From NCBI GenBank assembly GCA_021836665.1, contig JAKBHQ010000484.1, forward strand, positions 1-5,870: a DNA stretch of 5,870 nucleotides, written 5' to 3'. The position numbers were made by a program, and so were the translations under genes. The DNA comes from Thermoplasmata archaeon (GTDB lineage: Bacteria > Actinomycetota > Acidimicrobiia > Acidimicrobiales > Acidimicrobiaceae). The notes under the pieces were generated by a model, which had not been told where the DNA came from, made no database searches, and saw only the letters and a list, made by a program, of their open reading frames with translations. Below, piece after piece: positions 1 to 5,870 of the stretch. Position 1 is the stretch's first letter, and each line of letters starts with the position of its first letter.

Positions 1-557
1 TTAGTTCGGCAAAGGCGATAGGAAAAGCGTGGACGCTGCGAGCGGGCTAAGTCTCTTGCGGACACCCGGCGCGCGTGTTGGCGTGAAACCGAGCATTTCG
101 CTTTGGCTGGTGGCCTGGAGAGTTTAGGGGGGGTGGGCAGATTATATGAGACCACGGAATACAAATACTTGGGCGGCAAATTTCGCAGTTCGGCCTGGTG
201 AGTCGTGCCGCGTACGCCTTTGCCAAGCCATGGGGGCGGCTCAGGACTCCTTGGCTCAACGGGATAGACCATCTTTCAATGGGGCGCAGGAAGGGCTGCG
301 GAGCTTAGATGGAACCGTACCGTCCCGGGGCTACTTTTCCCGCAGGATAGCTTCCACCGTAGGGATGTCGCATCTTCGCAAGCTGATGTGCTGGAAAATC
401 CAGCTCGTCCCTTCGCCATCCTCTTGCTCGAACAGATGAAAAGCGAAGCCCCATAATGGCAAACTCAGCCGAGAAAAAACAAGGAGTTGCCTCATAGTTT
501 TCTTGCGAGCTGACAAGATAAGAAATCTCACCAAGGATCAAAAGGAAAGGTACCAAA
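1..557. other. Gene-poor left flank, no supported gene
   Basis: No reading frame here has both a convincing start and a recognisable protein, on either strand. Short open frames exist, but their products look like noise. One exception is a stretch on the minus strand at about 331-450, whose translation (for example FEQEDGEGTSWIFQHISL and then a stop) has a protein-like composition and may be a decayed gene end; I do not recognise it. I looked for a promoter just before the dehydratase gene. TTGCCT at 487-492 could be a -35 box, but no -10 box stands at normal spacing, so no promoter is called. The flank shows that no partner catalytic subunit lies directly upstream of the dehydratase gene. 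Confidence 0.6.
541..550 (+). promoter_or_regulatory. Ribosome binding site supporting a GTG start
   Basis: The purine-rich run AAAGGAAAGG ends 7 bases before the GTG codon at 558. This spacing supports GTG 558 as the start, rather than the in-frame ATG at 618 (Met21), which has no comparable purine run before it. Confidence 0.6.
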
Positions 558-1889
558 GTGGCTGAAGTAATCCAAGACAGATCCAACCGGCTCAAAATAA
601 CTAAGGCCGGCGGGCAGATGGTTACCGACTACTGGAATGACGTCTTCACTGCGCGAGAGCAAGGAAAGAAGGTGGTCTGGTATAACGGCTCGGCGGTGAA
701 TCCAATATTCCAAGCCGCCGGGCTTGCTTGGTGTCACGGCGAAGCTTTTTCCGCTCGGCTGGCCGCACAACACCTCGAGAAGCCAGCCCAGCTAGCCGGT
801 GAGGAGTATGGATACGTCAACGAGTTGTGCTCGTATGCTCGAACACACCTCGGATGTGCCGTTCTTACCCAGCAAGCGCGGGAGGCGGATAACAGCGGAG
901 TCGTTGGCCTTGTTGATCAACAGGAGCTTGCGAGTCGGCTTCCAATGCCCGACTTTTTCGTGAACGCTTACGCGGGTTGCAGTACCGGCCAGCAGTGGGA
1001 CGAAATCTCCTACCGAGTCTTTGACAAGAAGATTCCCATATTCAATGTTTCGCTGCCATTTCTATGGGGCAACAAGCCCGATGCGGGCTACCTGCGTGGC
1101 CAGGAGTGGGATGAGACCTCACGATATGTCGCAGACCAACTATATGAGCTTGTAGAGTTCCTCGAGGCACAGACCGGCCGCCCTTTCGACTGGGATGCCC
1201 TTCGCCAGAGCATGACCTACATTCGAAAAGCGTCGGAACTTCGTCGAGAAGCCATGGAACTTTGCAAGGCAGCTCCCACACCGGCAACCTACTGGGACTG
1301 GGTCGCAAGCATCGCACACATCAACTTCTTGCCGGCGAGCCAGGAGCTCGTTGATTACTTTGCAGGCGTCAAAGCCGAGGTGGTCAATCGACTAAACGAA
1401 GGTGTTCCCGGAGTTAAAAACGAGCGCTACCGCCTTTACTTCGACGGGATAATGAACTGGAACAAATTGGGCTGGCTATCGCGCAAGTTCGCCGAATTCG
1501 ATGCTGCTGTAGTGTGTGGTCGATATACACACAACGCTTTCTGGCAGGAACCCCACTTAATCGACACGGAAAATCCCATCCTGGGAATGGCCCAGCACTA
1601 CTTGATTTGCCCGATCAACTATGGCCTGGGGACCCTCAAGTATCTCATGAAGCGCGATTGCGAGGATTACGGCATCGACGGCGTCGTCTTCCACGCATCG
1701 CGCACTTGCCGTGCGTTCACCAATTCCCAGCACCTTCTTGCCAGATCAGCTAAGGCGGAACTGGGAATCCCGTCGACCTTCTTCGAAGGAGACGTGGCGG
1801 ACGCCTCTTTCTACAAGGACGAGATCCTCGAGAGCCGGCTTTCGGCCATGCTTGAGGGAATTGATATACGGCGATCCAGGGGCCTTTAG
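558..1889 (+). CDS. 2-hydroxyacyl-CoA dehydratase / benzoyl-CoA reductase family subunit (BcrB/HgdB-like)
   Basis: This 443-residue soluble protein belongs to the HgdB/BcrB family. Members bind a [4Fe-4S] (or double-cubane) cluster and perform radical reductive chemistry on acyl-CoA thioesters after receiving an electron from an ATP-driven activator. Visible landmarks are ELCSYAR (Cys91), the AGCSTGQQW segment (Cys141), ERYRLYFDG (about 289-297), and the C-terminal block DGVVFHASRTCRAF (Cys384) followed by FFEGDVAD (about 408-414). Cys91, Cys141 and Cys384 sit where the family places cluster ligands. Further cysteines are at 59, 100, 236, 320, 351 and 368. The length and motif order match BcrB of benzoyl-CoA reductase (about 436 residues, from memory) better than the shorter YjiM type. 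The start is GTG. The activator gene follows after 34 bases, so the two are probably cotranscribed. No second homologous subunit (HgdA/BcrC) is in the window. The family is sure; the substrate and the choice between dehydratase and reductase are not. Confidence 0.88.
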   Translation: MAEVIQDRSNRLKITKAGGQMVTDYWNDVFTAREQGKKVVWYNGSAVNPIFQAAGLAWCHGEAFSARLAAQHLEKPAQLAGEEYGYVNELCSYARTHLGCAVLTQQAREADNSGVVGLVDQQELASRLPMPDFFVNAYAGCSTGQQWDEISYRVFDKKIPIFNVSLPFLWGNKPDAGYLRGQEWDETSRYVADQLYELVEFLEAQTGRPFDWDALRQSMTYIRKASELRREAMELCKAAPTPATYWDWVASIAHINFLPASQELVDYFAGVKAEVVNRLNEGVPGVKNERYRLYFDGIMNWNKLGWLSRKFAEFDAAVVCGRYTHNAFWQEPHLIDTENPILGMAQHYLICPINYGLGTLKYLMKRDCEDYGIDGVVFHASRTCRAFTNSQHLLARSAKAELGIPSTFFEGDVADASFYKDEILESRLSAMLEGIDIRRSRGL

Positions 1890-1912
1890 GTGCACAGGCG
1901 CAATTGGTTCGA

Positions 1913-1919
1913 AAGGTGA
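1913..1919 (+). promoter_or_regulatory. Ribosome binding site of the activator gene
   Basis: AAGGTGA lies 4 bases before ATG 1924. It fixes the start of the activator at MSDYFMGVDLGS. The longer open frame reaching back to 1711 overlaps the dehydratase gene, and its extra 71 residues look like a shadow of that gene. Confidence 0.65.
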
Positions 1920-1923
1920 AGCT

Positions 1924-2877
1924 ATGAGCGACTATTTCATGGGTGTAGACCTGGGGTCAACATCGGCAAAAGCCGTCATCCTCGACGCAAGCGGAGACTT
2001 GACCGCCGCATGTACCATAGAGATGGGCACGGTGAGCCGAGAAGGAATGCGTCAGGCGATTGAGCGGGTGCTTGACACCGCCGGACTACAACGTTCGGAT
2101 GTTACAGGAACGGTCGGTACCGGATACGGTCGACGTCTCATTCCTGGAGGCGTAGATAAAATATTCACTGAAATTACCTGCCATGCGCGTGGGGTAGCCG
2201 CTCTTTGTCCCGGGGTCCGACTCGTGATTGACATCGGCGGTCAGGATAATAAGGCCATCGCTGTCGATGAAATGGGCATGGTAGTGGACTTCGCCATGAA
2301 CGATCGATGCGCAGCAGGCACTGGCCGATTTTACGAAGTTCTCGGTCGTGCCATCGAAACCGAGGTCGCCGATCTTGGTCAGCTAGCACTCAGCGGGAAT
2401 GCAAATATCGAGGTCAGCAGCATCTGTGCAACTTTCGCCGCCACTGAGGTTATCTCACTGATAGCAGTGGGAGAGGCGCCGGAAAATATTGCGGCCTCAG
2501 TTCACCGCGCCATCTCATCAAGAACTTTGGCGCTGGTTGCCCAGGTAGGAAAGCGCACACCCATCGTCATGACAGGCGGCGTAGCAAAGAATCCCGCCGC
2601 CGTCTTTTATCTCTCTCAGGCTCTTGGCGAGCCCCTACAAATCCCACCAGATCCTCAGGTCACTGGAGCTTACGGTGCGGCGTTGCTCGCTGAAGAGACC
2701 TTCGGTCACAAATCTCAAGTAGCTGGCGCTGCAGTGGTCGCCCACACCGACGAAAAGATTGCCGCAGCGCTGAGTTCAGCCGCCGAATTGGCCCCTATAC
2801 CTGTTTGTGCCACCTGTGGAGGCGCTCATCGAGAGGGCGGACAACACACGCCCATCAGCATTGGACAACGCCACTGA
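1924..2877 (+). CDS. ATP-dependent [4Fe-4S] activator of dehydratase/reductase (HgdC/BcrA/BadF family)
   Basis: This 317-residue protein has the ASKHA ATPase fold. Family members are homodimers that hold one [4Fe-4S] cluster between the subunits and couple ATP hydrolysis to transfer of a low-potential electron to the dehydratase or reductase. Motifs in order: phosphate-1 VDLGSTSAKAVIL (8-20), TGYGRRL (66-72), DIGGQDNKAI (103-112), NDRCAAGTGRF (126-136), SSICATFAATEVISL (165-179), and the adenosine motif MTGGVAKN (216-223). Cys129 and Cys168 match the two cluster ligands known in HgdC (Cys127 and Cys166), so the core looks fully functional. HgdC is about 260 residues. Here about 55 more follow the usual end (LLAEETFG), including PVCATCGG (Cys295, Cys298) and a His/Gly-rich tail. 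The gene sits 34 bases after the dehydratase subunit, as expected for its redox partner. An electron donor such as ferredoxin is not encoded here. It could also be the ATPase part of a benzoyl-CoA reductase, but only one such subunit is present. Confidence 0.9.
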   Translation: MSDYFMGVDLGSTSAKAVILDASGDLTAACTIEMGTVSREGMRQAIERVLDTAGLQRSDVTGTVGTGYGRRLIPGGVDKIFTEITCHARGVAALCPGVRLVIDIGGQDNKAIAVDEMGMVVDFAMNDRCAAGTGRFYEVLGRAIETEVADLGQLALSGNANIEVSSICATFAATEVISLIAVGEAPENIAASVHRAISSRTLALVAQVGKRTPIVMTGGVAKNPAAVFYLSQALGEPLQIPPDPQVTGAYGAALLAEETFGHKSQVAGAAVVAHTDEKIAAALSSAAELAPIPVCATCGGAHREGGQHTPISIGQRH

Positions 2878-3059
2878 AACGGTAAAAGCGAATTTGGTCG
2901 AATTTAACTGAAAAACTTCCTGCAACCTTGGATGGATTGATATCGAGGGAGCCCGATCAGTTGGGTGGTGGTACAAGCGTATCGGTTGAGTTATACGGGG
3001 TCGAAGTAAATAAGGATCCGGGGCATCGCAGCGGCGTTGGTCATAAGTGAGGAGGAAAG
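2878..3059 (+). other. Spacer between activator and ligase genes
   Basis: No clear terminator or promoter is visible. TTATAC at 2991-2996 resembles a -10 box, but the nearest -35-like TTGGGT (2961-2966) is 24 bases away, which is too far. One forward frame stays open from 2886 to the TGA at 3049-3051, but it has no ATG start and no ribosome binding site. The gap is long enough for the ligase to have its own promoter, so membership of one operon with the two upstream genes is only plausible. Confidence 0.45.
3050..3055 (+). promoter_or_regulatory. Strong ribosome binding site of the ligase gene
   Basis: A perfect AGGAGG core (within GAGGAGGA) stands 4 bases before ATG 3060. The spacing is slightly tight, but the match is the best in the window. 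It supports this start and suggests efficient translation of the ligase. Confidence 0.8.
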
Positions 3060-4736
3060 ATGACTTCAGTACAGTTGCCTTTAGTTAAGTCGTATTGGCC
3101 CGCAGAGGATACCGGGGAGGTTCGTGATATTTCGCTGGGCCAGCTGCTTCGAGAAGCGGCGGCGTCGGTACCAGATAGGCCAGCGCTCGTTAACGGCGTG
3201 GCAGATCCCGACCAACGGACCATATGGAACTACACCGAGTTTCTAGAAGAGGCCGAGCGCGCAGCGCGCGCACTGCTGAGAGACTTTACGCCGGGTGACC
3301 GCATTTCCATCTGGGCGCCCAATAGCGCTAGATGGGTGATACTTCAACAGGCCATCAGCCTGGCGGGAATGGTAATGGTGGCGATTAACCCATCCTGCCG
3401 TTCAGGTGAAGTGCAATACATTTTGAACCAGTCCGAAGCGGTGGGGATTTTCCATGCCGACTCTTACCGTGGGTACGACATGGTCGGTGCTTTAGACGAA
3501 CTCCAGCTGCAGTGTCCCACTCTTCGCAAGCGATTCTCATTTGATGACTGGGACGCCTTCATGAAGTCCGCGGATGACGACTTGGACCTGCCGTATGTGA
3601 GTCCAACGGATCCGATCCAAATCCAATACACATCAGGAACCACTGGGTTTCCAAAGGGCGCTCTACTACATCACAAGGGCGTCATTAACGAGGCTCACTT
3701 TGTCTCATTGCGCGCTGGAGTACCTGATGGTGGAGTGTGCATAAACGCAATGCCGATGTATCACATTGGCGGCGGTGCGGTCACATTAATCGGTACCATA
3801 GCCATGCACGGAACATTCGTAATCATGCCGGGTTTCGACCCTGGCTTGATGCTCGAGCTTTTCGAGTCATACCGAGGTACACATGGGCTCGTGGTCCCGA
3901 CGATGTTGATTGCGTTATTGGATCACCCTGATCGTGTCAAGCGAGACCTTTCGAGTCTTTTGACGATCATGTCTGGGGCGTCTGCGGTGCCACGAACCCT
4001 CGTTACGCGAACCTGCGAAGTTCTAGGATGCCAGTTCAGCATTCTCTTTGGCCAGACCGAGATGCATGGAGTAATCAGCCAGACGCGGGTATCGGATTCT
4101 CCCATCGACCAGGCTGAAACCGTAGGCCGCCCGCTGCCCCAGCTTGAAGTGAAGATTGCCGATCCTGGTGATGGTTCTCCCGTTGCAATTGGTGAACAGG
4201 GCGAAGTGTGCTGTCGGGGATACCAGAACATGCTCGGATATTACAACTTGCCCGAGATGACCGCCACTGCGGTTGATTCTGAGGGCTGGCTGCATATGGG
4301 GGATCTTGGCAGCATGGATGAGCGGGGATTTTTAAAGATAACTGGCCGCCTCAAGGACATGATCATTCGCGGTGGTATGAATATCTACCCCCGCGAGATT
4401 GAAGAGTTGCTCTTCACGCATCCATCCATAGACGACGTTGCGGTGATTGGCGTACCCGACGACGAGTGGGGGGAACAAGTCGCAGCTGTCATTCAACTAA
4501 AGCGGGACGCGAAGGAGCCAACCGCAGATGAATTGAAGCAGTTCTGCCGTGAACGCTTGGCGGCTTTCAAGACGCCAACCTGGTGGATCTTTGTAGATGA
4601 GTTGCCCGTCACGCCGACCGGCAAGGTTCAGAAATTTATCTTGCGCGACCAGTTCTCCAAAAATGACCTTACCGTTGGTCAGATCGATGGCGTGACGCGA
4701 ATTGCCCGCTCGTCCAGCCACAAGCAAGGCAATTGA
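3060..4736 (+). CDS. Acyl-CoA synthetase (class I adenylate-forming, FadD-like)
   Basis: This 558-residue enzyme should activate a carboxylic acid with ATP to an acyl-adenylate and then form the CoA thioester. All core motifs of the family are intact: P-loop YTSGTTGFPKG (190-200), MPMYHIGG (231-238) in the acyl-binding half, FGQTEMH (330-336), GWLHMGDLG (409-417), the hinge and C-domain entry GRLKDMIIRGGMNIYPREIE (429-448), and PTGKVQK with the expected catalytic lysine at 522. The length is normal for FadD-type ligases, and there is no signal peptide or membrane segment. The substrate cannot be read from the sequence; medium-chain, aromatic and short branched acids are all possible for this group. 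Its position after a CoA-ester dehydratase/reductase and activator suggests that it supplies their thioester substrate, or activates the starting acid of the same pathway. The last 20 or so residues (after DLTVGQIDG) are a nonconserved tail. Confidence 0.9.
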   Translation: MTSVQLPLVKSYWPAEDTGEVRDISLGQLLREAAASVPDRPALVNGVADPDQRTIWNYTEFLEEAERAARALLRDFTPGDRISIWAPNSARWVILQQAISLAGMVMVAINPSCRSGEVQYILNQSEAVGIFHADSYRGYDMVGALDELQLQCPTLRKRFSFDDWDAFMKSADDDLDLPYVSPTDPIQIQYTSGTTGFPKGALLHHKGVINEAHFVSLRAGVPDGGVCINAMPMYHIGGGAVTLIGTIAMHGTFVIMPGFDPGLMLELFESYRGTHGLVVPTMLIALLDHPDRVKRDLSSLLTIMSGASAVPRTLVTRTCEVLGCQFSILFGQTEMHGVISQTRVSDSPIDQAETVGRPLPQLEVKIADPGDGSPVAIGEQGEVCCRGYQNMLGYYNLPEMTATAVDSEGWLHMGDLGSMDERGFLKITGRLKDMIIRGGMNIYPREIEELLFTHPSIDDVAVIGVPDDEWGEQVAAVIQLKRDAKEPTADELKQFCRERLAAFKTPTWWIFVDELPVTPTGKVQKFILRDQFSKNDLTVGQIDGVTRIARSSSHKQGN

Positions 4737-4750
4737 GCAATCTTGCATGA

Positions 4751-4932
4751 TATGTCGTCTTGGGCAGTTGCGATCAGGAAGTGCCTGATCTCGAGTTTGA
4801 CAACAAGTCGGTCCTCCGACACCTCGACGAAAGACTTGAGGCACGCTGAGAACTGATTCCGACGCCGCCGAGAAGCTCAGGGCCGAGCGATGGAATGAAC
4901 GGGTCTATCAGGCCCGATTAAAGGCAGGCTGA
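4751..4932 (+). pseudogene. Possible frameshifted coding remnant, family unknown
   Basis: Two successive frames give protein-like translations that join if one frameshift near 4840-4850 is allowed. The first, from about 4778, reads EVPDLEFDNKSVLRHLDERL and ends at TGA 4847-4849. The second continues as DSDAAEKLRAERWNERVYQA and so on to TGA 4930-4932. Both are rich in charged helix-forming residues, unlike the noise of nearby frames. There is no start codon with a ribosome binding site. I do not recognise the family. The alternative is that both are chance open frames; the segment is short, so confidence is low. Confidence 0.25.
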
Positions 4933-5039
4933 CTCGCCAGGGTAACCGGGGAGCGACAAAGAAGACGCTACTACCGGATAAACTCCAGTGGAAATCGACA
5001 CTGCGTAAAGATAACTTTAGGGTGCAACCTCCGTCTATA

Positions 5040-5080
5040 GGTGGCTGAAGCCCCCGGCTTCGTCAGGTGCCATAGCCACC
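5040..5080. repeat. Nested inverted repeat (hairpin)
   Basis: An outer inverted repeat GGTGGCT (5040-5046) / AGCCACC (5074-5080) encloses a perfect inner hairpin, GAAGCC-CCC-GGCTTC (5047-5061). It sits between the convergent ligase and glutamate decarboxylase genes, so it could act as a terminator. However, no T-run follows on the + strand, and on the minus-strand side the flank (CTATAGACGG) is also not T-rich. The inner stem resembles the GAAGCCCCCGGCTT stems often seen at the ends of IS200/IS605-type elements, but no transposase gene is present. The role is open. Confidence 0.45.
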
Positions 5081-5091
5081 ACGACGGGATG

Positions 5092-5870
5092 TCATCCAAA
5101 GTGGTCGATCGAAGAGGTGAGATCATCTATAAGGATCCCGAGAAGATCACGATCGACACCCTGACGGACAAGCACTCTTTGTACGATGACGTTGGAGACA
5201 GATCCCGTTAGAGGGTATGCAGGAACTTGCCACCCCCGCATGCGGAGTCGATCGGCGAGATCGTAGAGGGAGTATCCCGGATCGACTCCCTCAGAGATGC
5301 GCCAAGTTACCGCCGGAATGCCCGTCAATGGATCGCTCTCACATAGGAGATCAAACGGTCCCAGCTTCACTACCTCCGAGGCAAGATAAGCACCAGCGTC
5401 ATAACACGCCATACGTATCGAGCGATATCCCTCTCGACCGAGACGAATGAATTCGCAGTATTGGGCGATGATCTGGCCCACCGGTCGTGAGAAGTTGATC
5501 TGGAAATCCGGCATATCACCGCCGAGGTAGGTGACGCGAAAGATGAGATCGTCTGGGAGCTCAGAAGATTCCCGCCAAATGACCCATCCGACCCCAAGTG
5601 GTGCAAGTCCAAACTTGTGACCAGAGGTGCTGATCGTCTTAACCCGTGGTATTCGGAAGTCGAACTCGAGATCGGGGGCGCAGAATGGTGCAAGGAATGC
5701 CCCGCTAGCGCCGTCAACGTGGATGTCTACGTCTAGTCCAGTCTCCGATTGGAGACGGTCGAGCGCCTGGGAGAGTTCCAAAACAGGTTCGTAGGCACCG
5801 GTATAGGTCACGCCGGAAGTGGGGACGACGAAGATAGTGTTTGCGTCGACTAGCAGGACTTTCCTGGCTA
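5092..5870 (-). CDS. gad: Glutamate decarboxylase, C-terminal part (N-terminus beyond the window)
   Basis: A PLP-dependent group II decarboxylase that should convert glutamate to GABA and CO2, consuming a proton. The visible 258 residues match the C-terminal half of E. coli GadA/GadB closely by memory: [30 protein letters not shown] with the cofactor-binding Asp (codon 5713-5715), [20 protein letters not shown] with the PLP lysine (codon 5614-5616), [23 protein letters not shown] and [13 protein letters not shown]. An internal GTG at 5809-5811 is not the start: the frame runs on upstream as conserved protein (VPTSG and before it VDANTIFV) to the right edge, so roughly the first 200 residues lie outside. 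The protein stops at SSIDHFG, about 20 residues before the E. coli end, so the C-terminal tail that carries the pH-gating histidine in GadB is absent. It is convergent with the ligase gene and probably a separate transcription unit. Confidence 0.93.
   Translation of the reverse strand, partial: ARKVLLVDANTIFVVPTSGVTYTGAYEPVLELSQALDRLQSETGLDVDIHVDGASGAFLAPFCAPDLEFDFRIPRVKTISTSGHKFGLAPLGVGWVIWRESSELPDDLIFRVTYLGGDMPDFQINFSRPVGQIIAQYCEFIRLGREGYRSIRMACYDAGAYLASEVVKLGPFDLLCESDPLTGIPAVTWRISEGVDPGYSLYDLADRLRMRGWQVPAYPLTGSVSNVIVQRVLVRQGVDRDLLGILIDDLTSSIDHFG

Larger units (their letters stand above)
4737..5091. other. Gene-poor spacer between convergent genes
   Basis: No intact gene is found in these 355 bases. 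The content is the possible coding remnant in the first half, a small stem GTCGG-TCCT-CCGAC at 4807-4820, and the nested hairpin near the right end. No rho-independent terminator with a T-run is seen for either the ligase or the decarboxylase gene. Confidence 0.5.

Noticed and set aside
175..224. Inverted repeat GGCAAA / TTTGCC in the left flank
   Set aside because: Six bases with a 38-base loop, no supporting context; likely chance.
1711..1923. Upstream extension of the activator frame by 71 residues
   Set aside because: It overlaps the dehydratase gene in another frame, its product is arginine/serine-rich noise, and ATG 1924 has a good ribosome binding site and the normal family N-terminus.
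4781..4844. Inverted repeat GTGCCT / AGGCAC
   Set aside because: Only six bases with a 52-base loop and no extension; expected by chance.
4497..4844. Minus-strand open frame of 115 codons
   Set aside because: It lies mostly opposite the 3' end of the acyl-CoA synthetase gene, and its translation shows no recognisable motif; a shadow frame.
5809..5811. GTG as the start of the glutamate decarboxylase
   Set aside because: Conserved decarboxylase sequence ([10 protein letters not shown]) continues in frame upstream to the window edge, so this codon is internal.
1..5870. CRISPR arrays, tRNA or rRNA genes
   Set aside because: No regularly spaced direct repeats, and no cloverleaf or rRNA-like sequence was seen on either strand.

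Overview
The window is a bacterial segment of mixed gene content, with a G+C that looks to be in the mid-50s by eye. It carries three complete genes on the + strand, one gene on the - strand cut by the right edge, and two gene-poor flanks. Taxonomy cannot be fixed from the sequence. The N-terminal style of the acyl-CoA synthetase (SYWPAEDTGE..., ASVPDRPALV) recalls actinobacterial FadD-like ligases, but this is only a hint.

Layout. Positions 1-557 hold no gene I can support. At 558-1889 lies a protein of the 2-hydroxyacyl-CoA dehydratase / benzoyl-CoA reductase family, most like the BcrB/HgdB-type subunit. It is followed after 34 bases by its natural partner, an ATP-hydrolysing [4Fe-4S] activator of the HgdC/BcrA/BadF type (1924-2877), which has an unusual C-terminal extension with a CxxC pair. 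After a 182-base gap with a strong ribosome binding site comes a class I adenylate-forming acyl-CoA synthetase (3060-4736). Positions 4737-5091 hold no intact gene, but show a possible frameshifted coding remnant and a nested hairpin. From 5092 to the right edge, on the opposite strand, is the C-terminal part of a PLP-dependent glutamate decarboxylase. Its reading frame runs off the window, so its true start is not visible.

How the genes may work together (inference). The ligase would activate a carboxylic acid to its CoA thioester. The activator would hydrolyse ATP to push one low-potential electron into the Fe-S dehydratase/reductase, which would then dehydrate or reduce that thioester. The known two-subunit enzymes (HgdAB, FldBC, BcrBC) need a second homologous catalytic subunit, and none is present here. 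This is either an incomplete set whose partner lies elsewhere, or a single-subunit system of the general kind seen in YjiM/YjiL and the double-cubane cluster proteins. That absence is the most interesting point in the window. The glutamate decarboxylase is convergent with the cluster and probably unrelated to it.
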